Positions 1-8,434 of a stretch of 64,000 bases of DNA are shown one piece after another. A program made the translations under genes and the position numbers. Source of the DNA: Nesterenkonia lutea (GTDB taxonomy: Bacteria; Actinomycetota; Actinomycetes; Actinomycetales; Micrococcaceae); NCBI RefSeq assembly GCF_014873955.1, contig NZ_JADBED010000001.1, positions 1,054,001-1,118,000 on the forward strand, in the 5' to 3' direction. The notes below the pieces were generated by a model that saw only the letters and a program-made list of their open reading frames with translations, did no database searches and was not told the origin of the DNA. The number at the start of each line of letters is the position of its first letter. Positions within the stretch are counted from its first letter, which is position 1.

Positions 1-1
1 C

Positions 2-622
2 AAGCGTGCCCGACGGATCCAGGAGCAGGGCATCCGGCTCCAGGCCGTGGGCCGCGTGCTGGCCGCCTGGGTACCGGTGATGACCCCCAGCTCGCTGACC
101 GGGGAGCTGCCTGCGGTGCTGGGACTGCGCACCGTGGCGCTGGCGGAGGAGTCTCAAGCAGATGTGACCGCGGAGCTCAGCTCGATCAGCGAACGCATTG
201 CTCGGATGAACCCTGCGGAGACCACGCTGGCCCTGCCGCCGAGCCGACTCACGGTTCCCTGGGCGGCAGTGACCCCTCCACGCTCCGGCTGGGAGCCGCT
301 GGGGAGCCTCGATGACGGCGAGCTTCGGAGCCAGGCGGAGGCCGGCATCGAGGAGATCGCTCAGGCCGTTCCCGTCTCCGCGGGCGCGGCCGTGGTCGAA
401 CAGGTGCGTGAGCGCGTCTGGGGCCGGTCGCTGTCCGCCGTCCCGGACTCTGCGGCACGTCAGATTCCGGCAGGCGCGGCCTTCGGAGCGCATGCGCTGA
501 ACTTCCTGGCCGGAGAGTCGGTCGGGGGCGTCACCGCCGTCCATCGCAGGGGCCGCTGGGTCCGGCTCAGCTCACAGGGCGGATTCATCCTCTGCCGCGC
601 CACCAAGGAGCAGCCCAGCTGA
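2..622 (+). CDS. Conserved hypothetical protein, 5' end outside window
   Basis: The reading frame is open from the first bases of the window to the TGA at 620-622, so the gene starts upstream and about 206 codons are visible. An internal GTG at 47 is unlikely to be the true start because the frame before it is open and has the usual codon bias. The visible part is soluble-looking and Ala/Glu rich, with no membrane segment or catalytic motif I recognise. It ends about 40 bp before the stop of the convergent globin gene. Function is unknown. Confidence 0.6.
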   Translation, partial: KRARRIQEQGIRLQAVGRVLAAWVPVMTPSSLTGELPAVLGLRTVALAEESQADVTAELSSISERIARMNPAETTLALPPSRLTVPWAAVTPPRSGWEPLGSLDDGELRSQAEAGIEEIAQAVPVSAGAAVVEQVRERVWGRSLSAVPDSAARQIPAGAAFGAHALNFLAGESVGGVTAVHRRGRWVRLSSQGGFILCRATKEQPS

Positions 623-663
623 TTCGCGGCGACCGCGGCGGCCGGGGACCAGCGGTGAGGACC

Positions 664-1218
664 TCAGCTGTTGACCATCGAATGGGCCGCGCGCTCGAGG
701 TAGTCCCACAGGATCTGGTCATGCAGCGGTGAGAGCTCGGCAGCGTCCACGCCGGCCCGCATGAAGCTCAGCCACTTGTCCCGGGCCTCGGCGTCCACGG
801 TGAAGGGCATGTGCCGCATCCGCAGCCGGGGATGCCCGCGCTGCTCCTGGTAGGTCCGCGGCCCGCCCCAGTACTGCTCAAGGAAGGTCAGCAGCCTCTC
901 CTTGGCGGGGGCGAGATCCTGCTCCGGGTACATCGCCCGGAAGTCCTCATCCGCGGCGACATGGTCGTAGAAGACATCGACGATCCGCTGAAAGGTCTTC
1001 CTTCCGCCGATGGCCTCGTAGAAGCTCTGCTGCTCGGGTCCTGGCTGCTCGGCTTCTGGCTGCTCGGCTTCTGGCTGCGCCGGACCGGGCTGGCGCGAGG
1101 GCAGTCCGGAGACCTGCGAGGGTGGCCGCCCGACAGGTCTCACCGTGGCGATCGGAGCCCCCAGGCGGTTGGAGAACTCGGGAAGCTCCCGGGCGGGCTG
1201 TGGCTCTTCGGCTGACAT
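664..1218 (-). CDS. glbO: Truncated haemoglobin, group II (trHbO type)
   Basis: A 184-residue protein. Residues from about 65 to the end form a 2-on-2 globin with the group II features FYDH (Tyr B10), AMYPEQDL (Tyr at CD1), MRHMPF (proximal His F8) and DKWLSFM (Trp G8). Such proteins bind haem and O2; roles in respiration and in redox or NO defence have been proposed. The first 64 residues are an unusual Pro/Glu/Gln-rich extension containing five-residue PEAEQ-type repeats. The ATG at 1218 is preceded by a strong GGAGGAA ribosome site. The frame stays open further upstream, but that part shadows other genes. rpiB and an nei gene follow on the other strand, a neighbourhood shared with mycobacteria. 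Confidence 0.9.
   Translation of the reverse strand: MSAEEPQPARELPEFSNRLGAPIATVRPVGRPPSQVSGLPSRQPGPAQPEAEQPEAEQPGPEQQSFYEAIGGRKTFQRIVDVFYDHVAADEDFRAMYPEQDLAPAKERLLTFLEQYWGGPRTYQEQRGHPRLRMRHMPFTVDAEARDKWLSFMRAGVDAAELSPLHDQILWDYLERAAHSMVNS
1041..1080. repeat. 15-bp direct repeat inside the globin N-terminal extension
   Basis: The unit CTGGCTGCTCGGCTT occurs at 1041-1055 and 1056-1070, followed by a partial third copy to 1080. On the minus strand it encodes the PEAEQ-type repeats of the globin extension. The period is a multiple of three, so copy-number change would keep the frame. Confidence 0.85.
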
Positions 1219-1318
1219 GTTCCTCCTGGACGCGCTTCGTCTTCGACCTGTGGGCTCGACCTTCGTGCTCGACCGTGCTCGACGCTGTGCAGGGTGCAAC
1301 GATACTCGGTGCAGGACT

Positions 1319-1346
1319 GTTCCTCTGCGGAACGTAGGATTGTTCC
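1319..1346. promoter_or_regulatory. Possible rpiB promoter with GTTCC/GGAAC inverted arms
   Basis: A TAGGAT hexamer (1335-1340) that could be a -10 element lies between GGAAC (1329-1333) and GTTCC (1342-1346). A further GTTCC is at 1319-1323. The arms form short dyads around the hexamer, as an operator would. No convincing -35 is visible. Confidence 0.3.
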
Positions 1347-1392
1347 GGCGCCCCGACACGCACATCCTCCCTGAAAGGCTCCTCCAGAGATC

Positions 1393-1440
1393 ATGGAAGA
1401 CAGCATGGAATCCAACATGGAAGGCAACATGGAAGTCCAC
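1393..1440 (+). repeat. Four 12-bp tandem units, each starting with ATGGAA
   Basis: Units start at 1393, 1405, 1417 and 1429. Each is ATGGAA followed by six variable bases, and most end in AAC, AGC or CAC. All are in the rpiB frame, giving the gene four possible start codons. Confidence 0.85.
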
Positions 1441-1902
1441 ATCGCCACCGACCACGCCGGCATGGAGCTCTCCGCCCACCTGGTCAGCCATCTGCGCGGA
1501 CTCGGCTATGAGCTCGAGGACCATGGGCCCCGGGAGTACGACGCGCTTGATGACTACCCGGCGTTCTGCATCCGGGCCGCTGAGGCCGTGGTCGCGGCGC
1601 GCACCGCGGGACGCAGCGCGCTGGGCATCGTGCTGGGAGGCTCTGGCAACGGCGAACAGATGGCCGCGAACAAGGTGACCGGGGCCCGCGCCGCGCTGGC
1701 GTGGAACGTGGACACCGCCGTGCTGGCCCGTGAGCACAATGACGCCAACCTGGTGGCTCTCGGCGGACGTCAGCACAGCCTCGAGGAGGCCACCACGATC
1801 GTCGAGGCGTTCCTGCGGGCAGAGTTCAGCGGGGATGAGCGTCACGCCCGCCGCATCGGGAAGATCGCCCACTACGAGCTGACCGGCGAGATCCTCGACT
1901 GA
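1393..1902 (+). CDS. rpiB: Ribose-5-phosphate isomerase B family protein
   Basis: Interconverts ribose-5-phosphate and ribulose-5-phosphate in the pentose phosphate pathway. The RpiB/LacAB fold is shown by the TDHAG motif near the N-terminus and the glycine-rich [12 protein letters not shown] loop, which matches the actinobacterial form that lacks the catalytic Cys of the E. coli enzyme. Length (157-169 residues) is normal. The start is ambiguous: four in-frame ATGs at 1393, 1405, 1417 and 1429 each head a 12-bp repeat. The family usually begins close to the [11 protein letters not shown] segment, so 1429, with GGAAGG just upstream, is the most likely start. The stop is 3 bp before the nei gene, so the two are probably cotranscribed. 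Confidence 0.88.
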   Translation: MEDSMESNMEGNMEVHIATDHAGMELSAHLVSHLRGLGYELEDHGPREYDALDDYPAFCIRAAEAVVAARTAGRSALGIVLGGSGNGEQMAANKVTGARAALAWNVDTAVLAREHNDANLVALGGRQHSLEEATTIVEAFLRAEFSGDERHARRIGKIAHYELTGEILD

Positions 1903-1905
1903 TCG

Positions 1906-2775
1906 ATGCCTGAGGGTCACACGCTGCACCGGCTGGCCGCCCAGGTCAACGCCGTCTTCAGCGGCTCCCCGTGGCGGGTCAGCTCGCCTCAGGGGCGCTT
2001 CGCCGCGGGTGCCCTGCGTCTTGACGCTGAGGTCCCGCGGCACGCCGAGGCGTGGGGCAAACACCTCTTCGTCCACCTGGACACGCGGATCTGGCATGTG
2101 CACCTGGGACTTTACGGGGCGTTCAGCTTCCGCGGCGACAGCAGCTTCGCGGCGCCGCCCTCGATCGGGGCGCCCCGCGCGTGGACGGCCGAGCTGAGAC
2201 CCCGGTACGACGACGACGGCTGGCTGATCCCCGAACCGCCGCAGGGGGCCGTGCGGGCCCGTGTCCAGGCGAGGCACGGCTGGGCGGATCTCCGGGGCCC
2301 GGCCACCTGCGCGGTGCTCGAACCGGGCGAACATGCGCTGATCCTCGCCAGGCTCGGGCCAGACCCGCTGCGGCAGGCCCCTGACACCTCGGCCACCGCC
2401 GAGCGGGAACGTTTCCTGGAGAACCTCGCGCGCCGCCGGATGAGCATCGCCGCGGCTCTGATGGAGCAGGCGGTGATCGCCGGGGTGGGGAACATCTACC
2501 GCGCCGAGTCGCTCTTCCTCGAGAGCATCGCTCCCGAGACGCCGAGCAACGAGCTCAGCGCTTCTCGGGCGGCGGCGCTGTGGGACCGACTGTCCCAACA
2601 GCTGCGCACAGGAGTCCGTGAAGGCCTCATCCGCACGCTGCGCACCGAGGGGGACCGTCGGCACTGGGTGTACCAGCACCAGGGCACGGCGTGTCTGCGC
2701 TGCGGGGAGCTCATCGCGGCCCGAGAGCTGCAGGGACGCCGTCTGTACTGGTGTCCCGGCTGCCAGCTGCGCTGA
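1906..2775 (+). CDS. nei: Fpg/Nei-family DNA glycosylase-AP lyase
   Basis: A base-excision repair enzyme of the endonuclease VIII type that removes oxidised bases and cleaves the abasic site. The mature protein begins with the catalytic Pro-Glu of [11 protein letters not shown], identical in form to mycobacterial Nei1. A helix-two-turn-helix is centred on [10 protein letters not shown] at about residues 195-205, and the C-terminal zinc finger has two CxxC pairs (CLRC and CPGC). Length (289 residues) is normal. It starts 3 bp after the rpiB stop, and the rpiB-nei pairing is conserved in actinobacteria. Confidence 0.93.
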   Translation: MPEGHTLHRLAAQVNAVFSGSPWRVSSPQGRFAAGALRLDAEVPRHAEAWGKHLFVHLDTRIWHVHLGLYGAFSFRGDSSFAAPPSIGAPRAWTAELRPRYDDDGWLIPEPPQGAVRARVQARHGWADLRGPATCAVLEPGEHALILARLGPDPLRQAPDTSATAERERFLENLARRRMSIAAALMEQAVIAGVGNIYRAESLFLESIAPETPSNELSASRAAALWDRLSQQLRTGVREGLIRTLRTEGDRRHWVYQHQGTACLRCGELIAARELQGRRLYWCPGCQLR

Positions 2776-2840
2776 CCCGGCGCATCCAGGTGTTCCGGGA
2801 ACAGCCTCCAGCCGGTCAGGACGCTGCGCCGGGGTTCCCG

Positions 2841-2846
2841 TAGAAT
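2841..2846 (+). promoter_or_regulatory. Candidate -10 hexamer (TAGAAT) for thrS
   Basis: TAGAAT lies 40 bp before the proposed thrS GTG in the 110-bp gap after nei. The -35 is not recognisable, so this is tentative. No T-box leader can be made out in this short gap. Confidence 0.3.
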
Positions 2847-2885
2847 CGCCTGGTCCGCAGAACATCCGTGAGGAGTACACCCCAA

Positions 2886-4946
2886 GTGTCCGAGAACGAA
2901 GCGTCGGAAGCCCCGTCCCAGCCAGTACAGCCGGCTGAGTCCATCAGCATCACCCGCGACGGAGAAGAGACGAGCATCGCCTCCGGCACCACCGGCACCA
3001 CGTTGTTCGCAGCGGACAAGACCACAGTGGTCATGCGGATCGACGGAGAGCTCTGGGACCTGTCCCGGGAGATTCCGGCCGGGGCCGTCGTGGAGGCTGT
3101 GGACATCTCCAGCCAGGACGGGCTCAATGTGCTGCGCCACTCGACTGCTCATGTGATGGCCCAGGCGGTCCAGCAGCTCTACCCCGAGGCCAAGCTGGGC
3201 ATCGGTCCGTACATCACGGATGGGTTCTACTTCGACTTCGACGTGGAGGATCCCTTCACCCCGGAGGACCTGAAGAAGATCGAGAAGGCCATGCAGAAGC
3301 TGATCAACCAGACCCAGCACTTCGAGCGCGAGGTGGTCACCGAGGAGCAGGCCAAGGCCGCCATGGCCCAGGAGCCCTATAAGCTCGAGCTGCTCGGTGT
3401 GGCCAGCGATGCCGATGGTGCCGCTGAGGCAGCCGAGGGCGCCAGCATCGAGGTCGGCGGAGGCGAGATCACGATCTACCACAACGTCGATCGCCACGGG
3501 GAGCGGGTCTGGTCCGACCTCTGCCGGGGCCCGCACCTGCCGAACACCAAACTCATCGCCAACGCCTATGCGGTGATGCGCTCAGCCGCCGCCTACTGGC
3601 GCGGCAAGGAGTCCAACCCACAGCTGCAGCGCCTCTACGGCACCGCATGGCCCACCAAGGAAGACCTGAAGGCCTATAAGGAGCGCCTGGCAGAGGCCGA
3701 GCGCCGGGATCACCGCCGACTGGGCTCCGAGCTCGATCTGTTCAGCTTCCCCGACGAGCTGGGCTCCGGACTGCCGCTGTTCCACCCCAAGGGCGGCATC
3801 ATCAAGCGGGAGATGGAGGACTACGTCCGGACCCGCCACATCGAGGCCGGCTTCCAGTACGTGGGCACCCCGCACATCTCCAAGGACGGGCTGTTCCACA
3901 CCTCGGGACACCTGCCCTACTATGCGGACACCATGTTCCCTCCGCTGCATGTCGACGAGGAGCGCGACGCCGAGGGCAACATCACCAAACAGGGTCAGGA
4001 CTACCGGCTCAAGGCGATGAACTGCCCGATGCACAATCTGATCTATCGCTCCCGCGGACGTTCCTACCGGGAGCTGCCGATGCGGCTCTTCGAGTTCGGC
4101 TCGGTCTACCGCTACGAGAAGTCAGGAGTCATCCACGGACTCACCCGCGTCCGCGGCTTCGCCCAGGACGACTCGCACTCCTATGTGACGAAGGAACAGG
4201 CACCCGATGAGGTGCGCCACCTGCTCACATTCGTGCTCTCCCTGCTGCGTGACTTCGGGCTCGATGACTTCTACCTGGAGCTCTCCACGCGCGACGAGGA
4301 CTCGGAGAAGTTCATCGGCAGCGCCGAGCAGTGGGCCGAGGCCACAGCGGTGCTCGAGGAGGTCGCCCAGGAGACCGGACTGGAACTCGTCCCCGATCCC
4401 GGCGGCGCCGCCTACTACGGACCCAAGATCTCGGTGCAGGCACGCGACGCCATCGGCCGCACCTGGCAGATGTCCACCGTGCAGTACGACTTCAACCAGC
4501 CTGCTCGCTTTGGACTTGAATACCAGGCCGCCGACGGCAGCCGTCAGGAGCCGGTGATGATCCACGCGGCGAAGTTCGGCTCCATCGAACGCTTCCTCGG
4601 CGTGCTGACCGAGCACTACGCCGGGGCCTTCCCGGTCTGGCTCTCCCCGGTCCAGGTGCGGGCGGTGCCCGTGGCCGAACCGTTCAACGACTACCTCGCC
4701 GGGGTCGTGGCGAAGCTGCGGGCCGCGGGAGTGCGCGCCGAGCTCGAGGACAGCAGCGACCGCTTCCCGAAGAAGATCCGCACAGCCTCCAAGGACAAGA
4801 TTCCCTTCGTGCTCATCGCGGGGGGTGACGACGTCGACGCCGGCGCCGTCTCCTTCCGTCTGCGCGACGGAAGTCAGGACAACCAGGTCCCGGTGGACGA
4901 GGCCGTGGCCCGGATCCTCGCCGCGATCGAATCCAAGGAAGGCTGA
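2886..4946 (+). CDS. thrS: Threonyl-tRNA synthetase
   Basis: Charges tRNA-Thr. Domain order is N-terminal TGS (about residues 20-80), the editing domain with HSTAHVMAQ, the class II catalytic core with [10 protein letters not shown] (zinc Cys), a motif 2 segment [10 protein letters not shown] and motif 3 GSIERFLG, then the anticodon-binding domain. I chose the GTG at 2886 because GAGGAG lies 10 bp upstream; the GTG at 2868 would include that ribosome site in the coding region. Protein length is 686 residues. The usual HRA before motif 3 reads HAA here, but the zinc-binding His is kept. The next gene begins 6 bp after the stop. Confidence 0.96.
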   Translation: MSENEASEAPSQPVQPAESISITRDGEETSIASGTTGTTLFAADKTTVVMRIDGELWDLSREIPAGAVVEAVDISSQDGLNVLRHSTAHVMAQAVQQLYPEAKLGIGPYITDGFYFDFDVEDPFTPEDLKKIEKAMQKLINQTQHFEREVVTEEQAKAAMAQEPYKLELLGVASDADGAAEAAEGASIEVGGGEITIYHNVDRHGERVWSDLCRGPHLPNTKLIANAYAVMRSAAAYWRGKESNPQLQRLYGTAWPTKEDLKAYKERLAEAERRDHRRLGSELDLFSFPDELGSGLPLFHPKGGIIKREMEDYVRTRHIEAGFQYVGTPHISKDGLFHTSGHLPYYADTMFPPLHVDEERDAEGNITKQGQDYRLKAMNCPMHNLIYRSRGRSYRELPMRLFEFGSVYRYEKSGVIHGLTRVRGFAQDDSHSYVTKEQAPDEVRHLLTFVLSLLRDFGLDDFYLELSTRDEDSEKFIGSAEQWAEATAVLEEVAQETGLELVPDPGGAAYYGPKISVQARDAIGRTWQMSTVQYDFNQPARFGLEYQAADGSRQEPVMIHAAKFGSIERFLGVLTEHYAGAFPVWLSPVQVRAVPVAEPFNDYLAGVVAKLRAAGVRAELEDSSDRFPKKIRTASKDKIPFVLIAGGDDVDAGAVSFRLRDGSQDNQVPVDEAVARILAAIESKEG

Positions 4947-4952
4947 GCCGCT

Positions 4953-5495
4953 GTGGGGTCTGCCGACGAATTCGAACTGGCCGGCGTCCCTGACGCCTTC
5001 CAGCGGCTGTGGACCCCGCACCGCGCGGCCTATCAGCAGCGGGGTCAGGACCAGGTGAGCGGTTCCGCGGACTGCCCGTTCTGTCAGGGCCCGGGGCGCA
5101 CCGATGAAGCGTCGCTGATCGTGCATCGAGGCCGGAGCTGCTTCGTGCTGCTGAACCTCTACCCCTACAATCCTGGACACCTGATGGTGTGCCCCTACCG
5201 CCACGTGCCGGATCTGACGGATCTGGACGCCGAGGAGTCCCAGGAGTTCATCGCGCTGACCCAGCAGGCCATGACGGTGCTGCGTCGCGCGGCGAACCCC
5301 GGGGGATTCAACCTGGGCATCAACCAGGGAAAGGTCGGAGGGGCCGGGATCGCGGCCCATCTGCACCAGCACGTGATCCCACGCTGGAGCGGGGACACGA
5401 ACTTCATGCCGATCATCGCGCAGACCAAGAACCTCTCACAGACACTTGCAGAGACCCGCGACGTGGTCGCAGCGGCCTGGGACGAGTCGAGCTGA
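4953..5495 (+). CDS. HIT-family protein, probable diadenosine tetraphosphate phosphorylase
   Basis: A 180-residue histidine-triad protein with the active-site motif HLHQHVIPRW at about residues 131-140 and an upstream CPFC pair. The orthologue in the same position after thrS in mycobacteria is an Ap4A phosphorylase, which fits removal of the dinucleotides made by aminoacyl-tRNA synthetases. The substrate is inferred from that position and not read from the sequence. It starts at a GTG 6 bp after thrS and overlaps the next gene by one base, so thrS, this gene and pgsA look like one operon. Confidence 0.85.
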   Translation: MGSADEFELAGVPDAFQRLWTPHRAAYQQRGQDQVSGSADCPFCQGPGRTDEASLIVHRGRSCFVLLNLYPYNPGHLMVCPYRHVPDLTDLDAEESQEFIALTQQAMTVLRRAANPGGFNLGINQGKVGGAGIAAHLHQHVIPRWSGDTNFMPIIAQTKNLSQTLAETRDVVAAAWDESS

Positions 5496-6109
5496 TGCTC
5501 AACCGCCACGCCCGCGCCTTCTTCAGTGCGCTGTTCACCCCCATCGCCAAGGTCCTGCTGGGGATCGGGATGACGCCCAACATGGTGACCGTCATCGGGA
5601 CGGTCGGGGTGTCTCTGGGCGCCCTGGTCCTCTACCCGATGGGGGAGCTGTTCTGGGGCACGGTGTTCATCACGATCTTCGTCTTCTCCGACCTCATCGA
5701 CGGGCTCATGGCGCGGCTGAGCGGACAGGGCTCCCCGCTCGGCGGATTCCTGGACTCCTGTCTGGACCGGGTGCAGGACGGGGCGGTGTTCCTGGGGCTG
5801 CTCATCTGGTTCTTCACCGGCGGAGAGGACGTCTGGCTGGGCATCGCCGCCGGGCTCTGCCTGCTCACCGGCAATCTGGTCTCCTATGTCCGGGCCAAGG
5901 CAGAGTCGCTGGGGTACCGCGCCGATGTCGGGATCGCTGAACGCTCGGAAAGGATGGTGCTGACCCTGGTGTTCACCGGGTTCACCGGGCTGGGGCTGCA
6001 CCCCGGCGTGCTCCTGGTGGTGCTGGTGCTGCTGGCGCTGGCCTCCGTGGTCACCATCGTCCAGCGTTTCCGCACAGTGATCTCCCAGGCCGCGACCTCC
6101 GCCGATTAG
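5495..6109 (+). CDS. pgsA: CDP-alcohol phosphatidyltransferase, probable phosphatidylinositol phosphate synthase
   Basis: A 204-residue integral membrane enzyme. It carries the full CDP-alcohol transferase signature DxxDGxxARx8GxxxDxxxD, seen from DLIDGLMAR through GGFLDSCLD. In actinobacteria this position after thrS and the HIT gene belongs to the enzyme joining CDP-diacylglycerol to inositol phosphate. The ATG overlaps the HIT stop (TGATG), implying translational coupling. The frame continues open upstream over the HIT gene, but that is a shadow. Unusually, the phosphatidylinositol-mannoside acyltransferase and mannosyltransferase genes that normally follow are absent; yebC comes next. Confidence 0.88.
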   Translation: MLNRHARAFFSALFTPIAKVLLGIGMTPNMVTVIGTVGVSLGALVLYPMGELFWGTVFITIFVFSDLIDGLMARLSGQGSPLGGFLDSCLDRVQDGAVFLGLLIWFFTGGEDVWLGIAAGLCLLTGNLVSYVRAKAESLGYRADVGIAERSERMVLTLVFTGFTGLGLHPGVLLVVLVLLALASVVTIVQRFRTVISQAATSAD

Positions 6110-6205
6110 GTCCTGCCTCTCCGATAGGCTGGAGGCAAGACCCCAGGGGGCTGCATCCTGCAGTCGCTCCCTGCGACCGAGCTGACGTCATTCCCGAGGA
6201 GAACC

Positions 6206-6964
6206 ATGGCCGGCCATTCCAAATGGGCCAACACGAAGCACCGCAAGGCTGCTGTGGACGCCAAGCGCGCCAAGCTCAACGCCCGCTACATCAAGCAGAT
6301 CGAGGTGGCCGCGCGCAACGGCGGCCCCGACATGGCGGGCAACCCCGGCCTGGATCTCGCCGTGTCCAAGGCGAAGAAGAACTCAGTGCCCAACGACAAC
6401 ATCGACCGCGCGATCAAGCGCGGCGCTGGTCTCACCGGAGACTCGGTGGAGTACGAGGAGATCACCTATGAGGTGCGCGGCCCCCAGGGCTCGGCGCTTC
6501 TGGTGGAGTGCCTCACTGACAACCGCAACCGGGCCGCGGCCGAGGTGCGCACCGCAGTGACCCGAGCTGGCGGAACCGTGGCGGACCCCGGCTCGGTGGC
6601 GTACATGTTTCAGCGCAAGGGCGCCGTGATGCTCAGCAGCGACGAGCTGGCGGAGGACGATGTGCTGGCCGCCGTGCTGGAGGCCGGGGTCGAAGACGTC
6701 ATCGAGCACGAGGCCAGCTTCGAGGTGCGCTGCGAGCCGCAGGATCTCCACGCAGTGACCAGGGGACTGGAGGAGGCGGGCATCGAGTACGACAGTGACG
6801 AGGTGGAGTTCGTCTCCGAGGTCACCGTGGACCTCGACGTCGACGCCGCCAAGAAGTTCTTCAGGCTCGCTGACGCGCTCGAGGACCTCGAGGATGTGCA
6901 GAGCGTGCACAGCAACGCCGATCTCAGCGCCGAGACGCTGGCCGCGCTGGAGGAGGAAGACTGA
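6206..6964 (+). CDS. yebC: YebC/TACO1-family protein
   Basis: A 252-residue cytoplasmic protein beginning with the family hallmark [14 protein letters not shown] and containing [13 protein letters not shown]. YebC proteins have been described as DNA-binding regulators, and more recent work links some of them to translation through difficult motifs; the sequence cannot decide between these. The ATG has GAGGAGAA just upstream. It lies directly before ruvC, the usual bacterial arrangement. A GATAGGCTGGAGGC segment about 80 bp upstream may hold its -10. Confidence 0.95.
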   Translation: MAGHSKWANTKHRKAAVDAKRAKLNARYIKQIEVAARNGGPDMAGNPGLDLAVSKAKKNSVPNDNIDRAIKRGAGLTGDSVEYEEITYEVRGPQGSALLVECLTDNRNRAAAEVRTAVTRAGGTVADPGSVAYMFQRKGAVMLSSDELAEDDVLAAVLEAGVEDVIEHEASFEVRCEPQDLHAVTRGLEEAGIEYDSDEVEFVSEVTVDLDVDAAKKFFRLADALEDLEDVQSVHSNADLSAETLAALEEED

Positions 6965-7014
6965 TGCGGGTGGCCCCTTGATCGCCAAGAGCAGGGACAG
7001 GTGAGCACGCCCTG

Positions 7015-7734
7015 ATGACTCAGCCCTCTGTGGTCGCCGGCACTGCGGGGACCTCCCGCACCGCGCAGCGCATCCTCGGGGTGGACCCGGGACTGACCCG
7101 CTGCGGGTTCGCCGTCGTGGAGATGAACCTCAACCGCACCGGAGAATCGCTGCACGTGGAGGTCACCGGCACCAAGGCGACCCAGGACCTGGCCGAAAGG
7201 ATCCTGAGCATCCAGCGCGCCGCTGAGGCGCTGCTGGACCGGTTCGCGCCGGACGTGCTGGCCATCGAACGCGTGTTCGCCTCGAACAACGCTCCGACCG
7301 TGGTCGCCACCGCGCAGGCCTCCGGAGTCATCATCGCGGCTGCGGCCGCCCGCGGCATTCCCGTGGCCTGGCACACCCCTTCCGAGGTCAAGGCCGCCGT
7401 CACCGATGACGGAAACGCCGACAAGCAGGCCGTGGCCCGGATGGTCCAGCGGATCCTGAAGCTTCCCGGGCTGCCGAAGCCGGTGGATGCCACCGACGCC
7501 TATGCCGTGGCCATCTGCCACGGCTGGCGCTCCGGGATCGGTGCCCGGTTCAACATGTCGGCGGGCACGCAGACTCACCAGGGCGCCAGCACGGCGCTGC
7601 AGCGCGCCCAGCAGGCCGCCGCGGCCAAGGGCGTGGGACGGGGTTCGGGCTCCCGGGGCCTCGGCGGCACGGGCTCCGACCAGCTGACCCCTGCCCAGCG
7701 CGCCTGGATGGCCGCAGACAAGCGGGCGCGCTAA
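7015..7734 (+). CDS. ruvC: Holliday junction resolvase RuvC
   Basis: The endonuclease that cuts Holliday junctions during recombinational repair. Catalytic acidic residues are visible in LGVDPGLTRCGFAVVE (Asp), LAIERVF (Glu) and DATDAYAVAICH (two Asp). At 239 residues it is longer than the usual 170-190 because of a 20-residue N-terminal lead and a Gly/Ser/Gln-rich tail of about 55 residues after the resolvase fold. The ATG at 7015 is the first in-frame start; a GTG at 7001 is out of frame. The stop lies 6 bp before the LexA-type box that precedes ruvA. Confidence 0.95.
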   Translation: MTQPSVVAGTAGTSRTAQRILGVDPGLTRCGFAVVEMNLNRTGESLHVEVTGTKATQDLAERILSIQRAAEALLDRFAPDVLAIERVFASNNAPTVVATAQASGVIIAAAAARGIPVAWHTPSEVKAAVTDDGNADKQAVARMVQRILKLPGLPKPVDATDAYAVAICHGWRSGIGARFNMSAGTQTHQGASTALQRAQQAAAAKGVGRGSGSRGLGGTGSDQLTPAQRAWMAADKRAR

Positions 7735-7739
7735 AGTGT

Positions 7740-7755
7740 TCGAATACATGTTCTA
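7740..7755. promoter_or_regulatory. LexA/SOS box upstream of ruvAB
   Basis: TCGAATACATGTTCTA matches the Gram-positive SOS consensus TCGAAC-N4-GTTCGA at 10 of 12 defined positions. It lies 6 bp after ruvC and 65 bp before ruvA, where it would make ruvAB damage-inducible separately from ruvC. Confidence 0.7.
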
Positions 7756-7761
7756 ATCAGA

Positions 7762-7781
7762 CCAGGGGATCGACCCCCTGG
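7762..7781 (+). other. Short hairpin between the SOS box and ruvA
   Basis: CCAGGGG (7762-7768) pairs with CCCCTGG (7775-7781) across a 6-base loop. It would sit in the ruvAB leader. There is no T-tract, so it is not an obvious terminator. Confidence 0.45.
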
Positions 7782-7819
7782 ACTGCAACCAGTCGCCGCG
7801 CGCGACGGTGAGGTGAGCC

Positions 7820-8434
7820 ATGATCTCTTCCATCCGGGGCGACGTGCTCCACGTCGGCACCGACCACGCCGTCGTCGAGGTCTCCGGGTTCGGACTGCAT
7901 GTCTCCGCGACCCCGCGCACCCTCGCCGAACTGCACCACGGCACCGAGGCGCGGCTGCACACGAGCTTCGTGCCCAGGCAGGATGACGCCCCGCTGCTCT
8001 TCGGCTTCTCCGAACGTGCAGAACGGGTCATCTTCACGACGCTGGTCTCCATCTCCGGGATCGGCCCACGCATGGCCCTCGCCGTCCTCGCCGTGCACAC
8101 CCCCACAGAGGTGCATCAGGCCATCGCGGACTCGGACACCGCTGCCTTCACCAGGGTGCCCGGCATCGGCAAGAAGACCGCACAGCGGATCCTGCTCGAG
8201 CTCGCGGGCAAGCTGGTCATCGATCAGCCGACGGCGGCGGAGTCAGCCGTGACTCCCGTCGCCGAGCCGGAGGTCGCCGTCCAGGTCCGCGAGGCGCTGA
8301 TCTCACTGGGGTGGATCGAGAGGGATGCCAGGGCCGCCGTCGAGAAGCTTCTCGTCGCCGAGCCCGAGCTGGTCCAGGCCGATGTCTCCACCGTGCTGCG
8401 CCAGGCGCTGCGCAGCCTCGGAGGGGCCCGATGA
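7820..8434 (+). CDS. ruvA: Holliday junction branch migration subunit RuvA
   Basis: Binds four-way junctions as a tetramer and loads the RuvB motor. The 204-residue protein starts [12 protein letters not shown] (OB fold) and has the helix-hairpin-helix segments [12 protein letters not shown] and [15 protein letters not shown]. Its C-terminal domain, which contacts RuvB, occupies about the last 50 residues. The stop overlaps the ruvB start (ATGA). Confidence 0.96.
   Translation: MISSIRGDVLHVGTDHAVVEVSGFGLHVSATPRTLAELHHGTEARLHTSFVPRQDDAPLLFGFSERAERVIFTTLVSISGIGPRMALAVLAVHTPTEVHQAIADSDTAAFTRVPGIGKKTAQRILLELAGKLVIDQPTAAESAVTPVAEPEVAVQVREALISLGWIERDARAAVEKLLVAEPELVQADVSTVLRQALRSLGGAR

Noticed and set aside
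664..2880. A 738-codon minus-strand open frame
   Set aside because: Only the last 185 codons are the globin gene. The rest runs antisense through rpiB and nei with no family features and is a high-GC shadow.
2776..2885. T-box or other leader riboswitch before thrS
   Set aside because: The gap is only 110 bp and shows no T-box motif or specifier-loop architecture.
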